Source: Strigops habroptila (lineage: Eukaryota > Chordata > Aves > Psittaciformes > Psittacidae). Taken from it: 64,000 bases of DNA. Below the pieces are notes generated by a model. It did not search any database. It saw nothing but the letters and a program-made list of their open reading frames with translations, and was not told where the DNA came from. Position numbers and translations under genes: made by a program. How positions within the stretch are numbered: the first letter of the stretch is position 1; each line of letters starts with the position of its first letter. Below, piece after piece: positions 51,121 through 61,762 of this stretch. Location: assembly GCF_004027225.2 (NCBI RefSeq), contig NC_044277.2:96345552-96409551 (forward strand). Direction: 5' to 3'.

Positions 51121-54100
51121 TTTAGACAGGAACTTAACCTTTGAGATTAATTTTAAGAAAATCATTGTGTTTGCATATTTTCCAGTGCATGAATTGGGTA
51201 ATAAAAGTCTTCTCTCTTCAACCTCCTCTCCCCCAGTTTTGAAAATCATGTCACAGGATCTGGATCAGAAATGAACACTTCTAGCTGCTTTGAAAAATCT
51301 TAGTCACAGAAATATCTCAAGCAGTGCCCAGCTTGGCAAAGGGTCTATGTTTTCTTTTTGCAAGGAATAAAAACATAATTAATTTCACTCTTTCAGGATT
51401 ACTTAGCTGTTATAAAATCCTACATTCCACTCGCTATGCTCAAAGGCTTTGCCTTCACCAGGCTCAGAATTTCATCATGTATGCTTATAGTGACCTAGAT
51501 ATCAGATATTTTTCTAAACCCATCACCCAGTGGATGAGATGGTTAAACTACAGTACAAAATAACTTCTGCCATAGCTTGAGAAATTCACTTTTTCTTCTT
51601 TGGATCAAATTCTGCTAGTGCTTATTTTTATTTGGCAAAACATTTTATGTCCCAGAACCTCTTTTTCAGTAAGGCTAAGCAGAGAAATTCTATGGCGTTA
51701 CATTACATTACAGCTAATATTATATTTTGAAGAGGGATTTTTACTGCAGCAAAGTTATCTTGTCCATTAGGGCTTTAGAGACTTTCAGTCAGCATTCCCA
51801 TTCTCACATGGCTTGATAAAACTTAAGGATTCATGCTTGCCATCTAGTGGCTCTGAGCAGAATCAGAAGCAATCTCTTAGCAAAGTAGAAAGGGCTTTTT
51901 GTGCTAAATGATGGTTGTTTTAATATATGGGTAAGTTTGAAAATCAAAACAACTGTTCTGGAATTGTAGCAGGGAAAAAGGCCTATTCCCTCCATATAAC
52001 CATCAACTGAACACGACTAGAAAAGAGGATTAATGCATAGCCACTGAGTGTCCTCTGAAAAGAACAGCCATGGTTACCGCGTTTGAGCATGTGATACGCT
52101 TGCATTGACTGGGGGAGGTTACTATGAGGATTCTTCATATCCAATGTGTCCTTCCTTACAGCAGTCCTGAAAATTCATGAGGCAATCCAAGCAGAGCACA
52201 AGCATTCTTTGTCTGCCTTCATTAAAATAAAACTGTTGCCTGTTTGCAAAAAAAAAAAAAAAAAAGGAAAAGGCTAAATAAGATTTCATGGGGGCTCATA
52301 TGACCATCTCTTTCTGTTCTGCAGAAAATGTGCATGCTTCAGAGTAGATGGTCATTAAACACAAGATAGAAACAGTTCAGTCTAGAACCTGCCAAGCACC
52401 CTTTCCCAAGTGAATGGCCTAATTCTGAGGTTGCAAAAGGCTCCACACAACTGGAAAACAGAAATAAGCCTCCCTCATTGGGAGAGTTTTCTTTCTGGAA
52501 TTACCATCTAAAATAAATCACTCATTAGAATTACTTAACTAGGATCTTAATAAAAGATTATACTACTGACAGCCATAGCACAAATCCATGTATTAGCAAG
52601 ATCGCACATACTAAAAATGGTCTTTAAATTCTGATCAATTCTCAGAATACTAGTGTGTCCTAGTTTTAGGAAGAAATACTTAGAATATCTATGAAAGGCT
52701 AGGAAAAAGGCAAATTACATGGCTGGGGAAAATGACATCATCGCAGCTCAAGGAAGGAAGAGGGGAGGTGTAAACAGGAAGAGCTGGTCTTCACAGTTTT
52801 TTATAGCCTTGATATAATCTATGGGTCCACAGAAAGATCAAACAAGCAGTGCTAGTAAAGTCTGCTTTCGAAGCAGAGGAAATTTATCTACCCTCAATGA
52901 AACACACACAAGAACTGGCAACATGCGCAGCCTCTACAGTTCTTAAAGAACTTCAAATCCAGACAAGAAGATAATTCCATGCTTTTGCATTAGCATGGAA
53001 GTACTCCAATATCTATTATATGCATCGAGACAGGCACACATAATAATGTACACCTGTAATGAATGCTTGTTTTAAGTCTCTAAATGTCTATTTTAAAAGC
53101 CACAAATCCAGTATGGATTACAGCCTGTATCAAAATTTTCCTCTCACTAGTCTTCCTAAATCTGGCTCTTATGGAAGTTCCTTATATGTGCCAGTATTTA
53201 CAAAATAGTGATTGTGGTAAAAATAGAAAACACAATTGCAAATGACTGAGTGGGAGGGGGGGGGGTTGGGAGTGATGGATAGGGAATAATTTTTTTTATA
53301 ATTTTTAATTAATATAATGAACAGACACTTAGACAGGCTTAACAAAGAGGCTCTCTTTACATAGATGCCATAATAAAAATGTAATAGCACTTGACAAGTT
53401 CTGTGCAATTTTTTAATGCACAGTTTCTAGTGTTCATTAATAAAAATAGCTCATGAAAAAATCATCTCATGAATGTATAGTATTGATTTAAAAGATACAA
53501 ACAAAGAAGTAAGAAAATGGACTATCATTAAATTATTTCCAATACCACTAGCTAGGAGGCATGTATTAACTGGATATCATTAATTTAAATTCAATATTTT
53601 ATCTTCATTTAAGAAAAAGTAACCTTCTAATCTGGAAACTCTCCTAACATTTTATTCTGTTATCTGACTGCAGATAAAATACTTGTAAACACAAAAGAAA
53701 AAGAAGAGTTGACAGTTTCATAACCAATATTATATAGGGTATGTAGTTACCATGTAAAAGTTGACTCTGTTCCTTTTAGGAGCTGGATGCATACATTTCC
53801 TGGCTTTTGCACTACAAAATATTTTTCTCCACAGATTATTTGTTACTTCTATGTCATGTTTATAAAATAAAACAGAACCAGATTTCATGCATTTTAAAGA
53901 ATCTTTCTTACACATAGTACTCTTCAGCAAGAAAACATGGTCCACTCTGGTTCATGTCAGTGCAATGCACAAAGAAGTGGTATTACAAAATACAAGTAAG
54001 TGATCTCTTGATTCAAAACTTTTGAATGAAATTTTAAAAGTAATAGTTGATATTAAATTTCAAGATAGAGAGTTGTCACTGTAAAAGGTTTGGGTCATCA

Positions 54101-54199
54101 CTGGGAACTTCAAATGCTTTCCAGTTTCATGCTTGTGATTTCAGAAGAAATAACAAAGAGTGCATTTATGGCAGAAGTATCAGATCCAAAACCTGAATG
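51121..54199. other. AT-rich non-coding DNA downstream of TRIP13
   Basis: Only short simple repeats (poly(A) 52249, G tract 53252). No NKD2-like exon seen. Confidence 0.5.
53252..53270 (+). repeat. Short G-rich tract
   Basis: GGG A G10 TT GGG; a second possible quadruplex site, in an otherwise AT-rich stretch. Confidence 0.7.
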
Positions 54200-54205
54200 T
54201 TTATT
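54200..54205 (-). promoter_or_regulatory. Second possible TRIP13 poly(A) signal
   Basis: AATAAA on the minus strand, about 345 nt beyond the TRIP13 stop. It is a weaker candidate than the nearer signal simply because of its distance. Confidence 0.3.
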
Positions 54206-54414
54206 GCTGTTAGAAATATAAAAAAAACCCAGAAGTATAAAAACTGATGCATGGATAGAAAGTTAGTGATTAAGAAACAAGGAACAGAAGTCTGCCCGAT
54301 TCTAATAACTGCAAAAGATGAAAACTGAGTTTTAGCAAGAATTTTGTTTTACATCCTTCTCATTGGCATTTGATATAAAACTTTTGAAAAATATGCTGTA
54401 AAATTTCTTAATTG

Positions 54415-54420
54415 TTTATT
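54415..54420 (-). promoter_or_regulatory. Poly(A) signal AATAAA, likely for TRIP13
   Basis: A perfect AATAAA on the minus strand (forward TTTATT), 130 nt downstream of the TRIP13 stop in an AT-rich 3' UTR. A second AATAAA lies at 54205..54200 and could serve a longer isoform. Which one is used cannot be told from sequence. Confidence 0.6.
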
Positions 54421-54549
54421 AATGAAAGTTTTGAAAAACTAGATCAGACATTCCAGGGTTTTTAGGGTGTTTACAAACAGGTGCATAGCAGTCACATAGA
54501 CTGTATGTTTCAGTGTTAACAATACAGACAGCTATAAAACAGGAGAGTA

Positions 54550-54645
54550 TCACACACAGTCTGCAAGTTTGCTTCTTTCTTCAAATTGTTTGTCTACTGC
54601 AAGTGAAAGAGCCTGAAGAAATGTTGTCATTGTAACACTGGGGGC
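54550..54645 (-). CDS. TRIP13: TRIP13 last coding exon and stop
   Basis: 96 nt, acceptor ctcttattttcag. It encodes [16 protein letters not shown] then [15 protein letters not shown] and TGA at 54552..54550. The last three residues differ from human (AYI), but the length is the same. Confidence 0.96.
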   Translation of the reverse strand, partial: APSVTMTTFLQALSLAVDKQFEERSKLADCV

Positions 54646-57600
54646 CTGAAAATAAGAGAACATCTTGTTAGACACACTACCGCAATAGGCATACATAATA
54701 TTTTACATACAAATCACAGTTTTTAAAAGAGAAATATTTGACTTCCATGTAACAAAATCTTCAAAATGCTACAAAACATAAAACTCTACGTTTATTTTAA
54801 ACCAGCTAACACAGCAAAGTCAAAGTCAAGCTATGCAAAGTCAACCGCTATTACTGTGGATTTGCTTCAAAAAAGGTTTTAACAAATTAATATAATTTAT
54901 AAAGTGGCAGAGGGTTTTGTTCCAGCAAGACATTATCAGAGAAGCAATATCAATGTTCTGTCACAACATTTAATTAAAAGAGAATGCTGTTGGACAGGTC
55001 AATCCCACACATCTTTAATTTCATTTTAAATTATAGGCAGCACAAAATTATTTCAGTCCACAAAGCTTCAGAAACAGTGCAATTTAGCTTAAAAGGGGGG
55101 TGTAGGCCAAATCTTTTACTTCATGCAGTGTCCAAATGTCTTCCCACCTGTCCAAAACCACACTAAAATATAATTAATGTAATAAACTTACTTGAATATA
55201 AAGTGCATGTGCTAGGAAAGGAAGTTTTCTCAGGACCCGGCCGCTAAGACCTTCACTTCTTCTATAGTAAAACAGAAACAAGTACTGCTTAAATGCTAAA
55301 TATCCACTCTTAAAAGAAGTGTCTTCTGTGTTTCTCCCATAAGTTGCTCTAAAAAACTCAAATCAAAATTCAGCATGGCACTTGCAGACAACCTCAGCCT
55401 ATGGGAGGCTATACAGTACAGAAAAGCAAGCAAGGGTACAGAAATAGCATAGTCATATTTGCCTGCCAACGCCTACATCATGCCCTTCACGTCACTGTGC
55501 CGTATCTCATGAATTTGGGGGAATGTCTACACTGAAATGGTATACAGACATACCTTTCCATATACCCTTGGAAGGACTTGAAAATTTTGTTTTGAAGGCT
55601 GCACCTCCTGGCTACTGCTTATCTCCTTCTTCCCACCATTTACACACTGCTTCCTTTACCTCACCTACTTAATATATGTTTCCGTCTCCTCCAAGTACCT
55701 CTCTGTGTATGTAGAACCCAAACTCCTATGCCTGAGAAAACTTTCTTGCTTTTACTCCACTCCTCACTGGTTAAGATTGCATAGAGCAGAAGGAAAACAA
55801 GCTTTCCTGACTTTATGTATGTTGTTTTATTTTGTAACATAGAAACCAGCACCTTAGAAAAATATATTGTTTGATATTGCAAATATAATTTTTATTGTTT
55901 CAAGAATTGTTATGCTGAAGTGAAAGACTATTTTGCTCTACTAGCATACTCAGCAAACCACATCACTCTCCATTTATACTTCACTCCTTTCACCTTTGCT
56001 TCTGTCCACTTACATCTCGATGCTAAAAACTGACTTAGTAGATTGCAGCAAGGCATTCCAAGACACTTTCTTAGGAAGAAATAAGGCCAATGCTATTTAT
56101 GCTAAACTGCATTACAATTCACCATATCCGCTGAAACCCAAGGCATCGCACTAATCCAGCCAGCGATTTGTCAAGAGGACTTCAAAGGGCACAGCAGAAA
56201 CCAGAGGAATACTAAGCCAAGCTAGATCTGAGACTAAGAAATGTTGGAAAATTCTGATTATTTCTACTTTTTGTCCCCTGAAAGGTTTTGTGGTAACTTT
56301 ACCAGAAAAAAATGGAGATGTCTCAGAACTCTAGCTGTATTCAACTACTTTAATACATCATTCCACAACTCATTTATATATGTATATATTACAAAAAATA
56401 AAAAGTAGAATTTCAGAATCTTACCTCGAGATTTCTTTTAGTACAAGGCTTAACCTTGACACATTATTTTCTACAAAGCCTATCATCTCTAGCTCTCTGA
56501 GTGTCAGGAGCTGCTGTCGAGGATATATTATTTGACACTAGAAAAAAGAATTATACACCGTTGTATGAAAAACTTAAATACATTCAAAATTAACTTGTGC
56601 AGTAAGAGTAGAAATATAGAGAAGGAATGAATTGTGTGCATTTTTGCTATTTAGGAAGTATGATTAAAATGTCAAGTTTATTAAAATAGGACATTTTAGA
56701 GTCTTGCTTTCAAAATATTACCTTCATCAGTTCTTCCAAGCAAGAAAGATATATTCTAAATATTGCTGCAGTGGATGGAGGTCCAATGTATTGCTTTATG
56801 TCAGCCCTGTCTACAAAGGCCATGTCAATTTTCTCCGTAATATTTGAAGTAGTCAGGATAACTACATTGGGATACCTTCAAGATAAAAGCAGACTTTTAG
56901 GTCACATGTACAATAATTATCCCCTTTGTGACTGGCAAATTGGTACATTCCTTCTTGGGACTCAAGCCATTTCACGCAACAAACAGTCACATCACTTGTC
57001 AGTCACTACTTACTACACTACTTCTGAAGCTCTTGGTCAGTAATCACCAATCTATTTCAATGCATACTCTTTCTTTCAGCTGTTTATCACGTGCGCACAG
57101 TTTCTCAAGTGTACATAGTTTTCTCTAATCCTATCTTAGCAGTGTTATATATTAACTATCTAGAGCCTACTGGCACAGTTTCTGACCCATCTCCTTGCTC
57201 AAAGAAATATTGAAAAAATGTTCTTAACCACAGCTATTTTTAGATGAAGCCTGTGAACTTTTATGTATGATTAAGCCACTTACCTTTAATTAGCAGCAAG
57301 ACATGGCCAAACATGTGGCACCTTTCTTTCTGTGAACAGAGCCAAGTATGTGCAAAAAAGGGAGGAAAGTGGCAGGAATGAAACAAAAGATGGTAGGCTG
57401 AACTAAATCCAGCACACAAAGCAGACCAAGCATCATTAACGATTGCTTCTAAGCCATGTGTTGTGCAAGTCTGCTTTAGATTGACATCCAGAAGCTCTAA
57501 ATTATGAACGAGTTCTCCACTGATCTTATTCTTCTCTCCAAGCAGATATCATGGCTATCTGGCCTGTATCTCTCCCTAGCTTTAAAGGAAGCATACCATC

Positions 57601-60600
57601 TGATTTGATTGTTCACTCAGTTACATGCTAAATATTCTGTTGGATTACTGCTATTTCTTTTCACAGTTAGCAAGAGTAACAAAGAATAATTCACTAACCA
57701 ATTGGGTTTAGTATTCTAAATAGGAATTAAGATTTAGCAGGAATCAAATACCTTTTCCTTTTGCAATAATATGAGTTTACCTTTTAATCTGATCTATTTG
57801 TGTCAGTACAGCATTCACCACCCGAATAGCATCGGAAGGCTCTGTGCCAGCCTTGAAAGCACTACGGGCTGCCGTGAGGCTTTCCACCTACAAAAAACCA
57901 AACCAAAAAACAAAAAGAGACCCAAAAAAAACATCAGGGGGGAAAAAAAAAAAAAGCAAGCCCAAAAACCCCCCACCAAACCCCAAAAACAAAACATAAA
58001 GGATTGCACATTTGGACTGCTGGCAGCAAGCAAATAATCCAATGTACCTTCAGATGCTTGTGTCTGGTATCTAAAACTTCACCTTCCAAATTTTTGTTAA
58101 GTAGGAATGTACAAGGAAAGGGAAAGGAATGTCAAGGAAGTAAAGTGTAGTGAGTGAAATTCCTGACTGGAGAACGGAAGCTGTTTGTCATTTTAATTAA
58201 ATTTTGGAGGCAAAGGGAGAACAAGACACACAGAATAATGAATACATTGAATTTAGAATTAGCTTCCCCATAGGAACTCCAATATAACAAAGCTAATAAG
58301 GTACATATTTACTAAGTTGCTTACACATGCAAGCCTGAAGAGAATGACAATGAACTGAACTATGGTAATGCTTTTTAGAGCTTTACAATATATGTAAGAA
58401 CATAGTTAATACAAACCTAGGCTACTTTGAAGTTTAAAACAATACTCGTAAACATACAGCAGCAAAGGAAGTTCCACAAAGAAAGTTTTAGATTCATTTC
58501 CAGCTGGAATTTGCCTGCTAAATCATACTGTTTTCCTCACAAATCTCTGAAATCTGCATCAGTCAAAATTAAAATTCACTCTTCTGCACAGTTACGTAAC
58601 TTAGAAAAAATCATAACTACGCTTTTATTGTTCTTTAAAAGTGAGCATTCTCTCAGGTCCCTCCCATCTGTTTGCTTTCTGCTAAATTCTATGTACATTA
58701 ATGCTATTAGAATCATACCTCATCAATCAGTACAAATACAAGAGCATCTTTGTCATCAATTAACTCTTGAATCTTCTGGAACATCTTGGTTACAAGCTTG
58801 CCACTCTAGAAAGAAAACATATGCATATGTTTAACTATTTCCTTATCACACAACTTTCCATGCCTTACCATATTTAAAGATTGAAATACCTGTTTTTTAA
58901 AGTAACTTTCTAATATAGCTTCTATTTAAGTGTTCTCAAATACATTAATTATTCTGAGTAACCTTTGGTATGTATACTTATTTTATTAAACAAGCTCAAC
59001 AGAAACAGTATAATTTCTAAAAGAGTCTACTTAATTAGCTGCATCAATACATACCTCAGAAAACCATTTAGAGAAAAGGCTATGGCTGTTTATCTCAATT
59101 AACTGTCCATACCTATACCTAAAGTATGAAGGGAAAAAGAAGTATCAACTCCACTGTAAATAAAAGTCAGTGATACAGCTCATTAACTTCTATATATCTC
59201 ACTCGCCCCATTTCAACCCTGGAATTCTGTGAATTAGGCCCTAAAACTACTTACCCTTCAAAACATAATACCTGTTTCGAGTTTGTCATCTCCAGAAACA
59301 TGTCTCACTAGAATTTTTTATATTAAATTGCTATCAGGATTCCTTCATTAGAACAAGTGCTATTTAAATATAGTTTAAGTAACAGTTACCATGCTAATGG
59401 CCTCATTCTTCTGTTCATGTACGACTTTGTTCAGTGTATCAAGAACACATATAAAAGCAAGCTCATTTACTTAGCTCTGCATGGATAGCTTTAGGACAAA
59501 ATACCTCAGCCAGACATTATGCAGACCACATTTATCATAAATTCAGCTTGGCCTACAGTCAGATCCACTCCAATATTTACACCTAGTATTTTATATAACT
59601 TTTAAAATATACGTACATAAATTTGTTAAGTTGCTCTGAAGTTTAAGGCTAACTTATTACTTGTCTGATATACAGACTGACTTCTGCAGACTGTGGCATT
59701 CAGACAATCCAAGTTCAAAACAAATTGGTCACAAAAATCGCTACCTATTAAAGCCAGGCTTTCTTGAACATGAAAATATAACTAGCAGGCCCAACAGTCT
59801 GTGACTCTTTGTCCTTTAATACTCATTGATATACAAGGTGAGCACAAACAAATTAGTCTATCACCACTGGAAGTTGTTTCACATACCTGTGTATAAATAG
59901 ACATTTTAAAATACATTAAAATATACTAACCAGTCTCTATCAGAATCAATTTTATTTATAGTTCATCTGGCTAGCAAAGAACTATGAACTTTAGCATTTG
60001 GCACCAGTTACTTAATATCAAGTACTAAATATCTTTGGGCTACTGCAAAAGAACAATTAACAATAGTAAACTAAAGTGAATAAAATTCCAAAAATTATCA
60101 CCTGTACGACAGTCGAATTGTCAGCTTCTGAGCCAATGCTTTACAGAGAGAGGTTTTCCCAGTTCCAGGAGGGCCTGGTTTGAAATCAAATCCATAAGTT
60201 ACACAGAATCTGCATCAGATTGTTAATGACATGTAACATCTTTTTAACTACTCTATTTCGCTACAGCAGTAACTGTAGAATAAAAACACAGAAGATAATG
60301 ATTGTGAACACTAGAGCAGTTTTAGAAGATTGCTTACTCAGCTGCGGTCCTAGAGCTGACCTTTGAATTCACATAATTTTCAATTATTAGTATAGTTAGC
60401 ATAATAGTTTGTATGCAGACACCATAAAGTTAAAATACTCAACAGCCACAGAAGTCAGGAATATCACCCTCGCATAGCTTATGATTAACAGTAATCTCAA
60501 AAATCAGTGCTATGCTTATATCTTCCTGAAACATACTTTTTCTAACATGCAAACCAGCAACACATCATGCCTAGTTTGATCAGCTGTCCACTTGCCTAGA

Positions 60601-61762
60601 AATGTCTACCTTGGGGCAACACAGAGAATCTTAGGAAGTATGCTGTGGGGCAAACCTTTCGGATCTGTTTTGACACACTACTGAAGAACCACACAGACTA
60701 TTTCCAAATAGACAAGTACAAGCATAGTTAAACGTAGAATGAATGTATAGAAGATGATGTGTGGGTGCTAAACATGCTGATAACATCAACCAGACGACAG
60801 CACTTTCATTCAAAACCAATACTGTCATTTTAGCATAAATGTATTTTGCACTGTAACAGTTGAGGATTTCCCAGCACTAACTTCTTTGTGATTGCAATAC
60901 TGAGCTCATTACTAAAATTAAATAAATCATATATTGTTAACAGTATAAGTAATCTTCCAAACAGAAATATCCTGCAGCTTCTAAACTGATAGTTATAACT
61001 CAAGTGTAATCAACACTCATAACAAACATTTCCACTATGACCTTTTTATTTATGAATGCCAGTCTTGACAACAACATTGTAATTAATCAATAGCAAGCTG
61101 CATTTTACAAGAAAATTGATTCAGTTAATCTCGTTTATGGCATAACCTACACAGTAAACTAGGACTGACTGAAGACCATGGCTTCATTGAAATAGTAATA
61201 ACTAAATTAGTTATACTTGGCAATAGAACACTGTGTTAATAATATAACATACAGACTGATTTCCCAGTTTCCTCAAAAGTTTTCATAAAGCCATAACTAA
61301 CAAATTTTTAATACTGCAATAGAACTGTAAAAAATATATGGCTCCTAATGCCCTCAGTATCTGCATTATTTTTTGCATTTTATAAAAAAGCAGCATCACT
61401 TAAAAATGAAAAAAAAAAAAAAACCGCAAAACCCAAAATCCAACTACTGTCCCTGCATTGTAAATTTTAGAATTTAAATTCCTGCAAAACCTACTACATG
61501 TGAACATTGATTTGATTCTGACATTAAATTTAATCTAAATCTCTATTAGAGAGAATACTTCTCTGCTTCTTTTGGATGACCTAAATTCACAAGTACAATA
61601 CAAGTTTTACCAGAAGGAAAGTATAAACAGATGGCCAATTCATCTACTGGTTTAAGACAGATCGTTTTTACCGTGCAGCAAAACAACTCTGTTCCATGAT
61701 ATCAGGTTGCTGTCAACATTTTTGTCAGAAAATAGTAGTGTTGTCGTCACATAATCAAGTAA
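54550..61762 (-). CDS. TRIP13: TRIP13 (pachytene checkpoint protein 2), C-terminal two thirds, 9 exons
   Basis: TRIP13 is a hexameric AAA+ ATPase that, with p31comet, remodels HORMA-domain proteins (MAD2, HORMADs) in the spindle checkpoint and in meiosis. Joining 61762..61672, 60174..60102, 59118..59055, 58805..58719, 57887..57781, 56875..56722, 56537..56425, 55261..55192 and 54645..54550 (complement) gives 855 nt in one frame, 284 residues plus TGA. All introns are GT-AG. The protein begins [15 protein letters not shown] and ends SKLADCV. Lengths match human TRIP13 residues 149-432 with no indel. Walker A GPPGTGKT puts Lys at 185, the pore-loop motif SKWFSE puts Trp at 221, Walker B VFVLIDE puts Glu at 253 and sensor-2 LSGR puts Arg at 386. 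The gene is partial because exons for residues 1-148 lie beyond 64000. Identification rests on recall of the human protein and is very secure. Confidence 0.97.
55192..55261 (-). CDS. TRIP13: TRIP13 exon with sensor-2 arginine
   Basis: 70 nt, acceptor ttactatag, donor CAA|gtaagt. It encodes [12 protein letters not shown] then [11 protein letters not shown]. The Arg in LSGR falls at residue 386, the sensor-2 position needed for ATP hydrolysis in the human enzyme. Confidence 0.96.
56425..56537 (-). CDS. TRIP13: TRIP13 exon, small AAA+ lid domain
   Basis: 113 nt, acceptor tttttctag, donor CGAG|gtaaga. It encodes [20 protein letters not shown] then [17 protein letters not shown] and two bases of Arg378. 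It is nearly identical to the human lid domain. Confidence 0.97.
56722..56875 (-). CDS. TRIP13: TRIP13 exon with sensor-1 region
   Basis: 154 nt, acceptor atcttgaag, donor AAG|gtaata. It encodes [17 protein letters not shown], then [17 protein letters not shown] and [17 protein letters not shown]. The LTTSN segment is the sensor-1 strand of the AAA+ core. Compared with human it has a few conservative changes (for example Met for Val after KID). Confidence 0.97.
57781..57887 (-). CDS. TRIP13: TRIP13 exon after Walker B
   Basis: 107 nt, acceptor ttttttgtag, donor AAAAG|gtaaac. It encodes [19 protein letters not shown] then [16 protein letters not shown] and two bases of Arg289. The acceptor is directly preceded, in transcript sense, by about 100 nt of T- and G-rich simple sequence (57888-57995, see separate entry). 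Confidence 0.97.
57888..57995 (-). repeat. T/G-rich simple tract abutting a TRIP13 3' splice site
   Basis: On the plus strand this is A-rich with C runs (CCAAAAACCCCCCACC, AAACCCCAAAAAC). In the transcript it reads as T runs broken by G runs of 3 to 6, ending in the acceptor TTTTTTGTAG. It may serve as an extended pyrimidine tract, but the G runs could fold as a G-quadruplex. Confidence 0.7.
58719..58805 (-). CDS. TRIP13: TRIP13 exon with Walker B
   Basis: 87 nt, exactly 29 codons. The acceptor is tttctag and the donor GAG|gtatga. It encodes [16 protein letters not shown] then [13 protein letters not shown]. The last residue is the catalytic Walker B Glu253. A 135-residue ORF on the opposite strand (58427-58834) is only the antisense shadow of this exon. 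Confidence 0.97.
59055..59118 (-). CDS. TRIP13: TRIP13 exon with substrate pore loop
   Basis: 64 nt, acceptor tactttag, donor GAG|gtatgt. It encodes [15 protein letters not shown] then SKWFSE. The aromatic pore-loop residue Trp221, which grips the HORMA substrate, is present. The frame runs on from the split Arg203. Confidence 0.96.
60102..60174 (-). CDS. TRIP13: TRIP13 exon with Walker A (P-loop)
   Basis: 73 nt. The split codon G|GC completes Gly179 and gives [18 protein letters not shown], the nucleotide-binding P-loop with Lys185. The exon ends in TAC AG, and the split Arg203 is completed by the next exon. The donor is AG|gtgata, a slightly weak but valid GT. Human has Ser-Ser before this Arg; here it is Ser-Tyr. 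Confidence 0.96.
61672..61762 (-). CDS. TRIP13: TRIP13 exon, residues 149-178 plus first base of Gly179
   Basis: 91 nt, acceptor attattag, donor CACG|gtaaaa. It encodes [15 protein letters not shown] then [15 protein letters not shown], the strand leading into Walker A. It is the most 5' TRIP13 exon visible. The preceding exon, which should end in an SH-like sequence, was looked for up to 64000 and not found, so the intron upstream exceeds 2.2 kb. Confidence 0.95.

Noticed and set aside
58427..58834. 135-codon plus-strand ORF
   Set aside because: It is antisense to the TRIP13 Walker B exon and surrounding intron.
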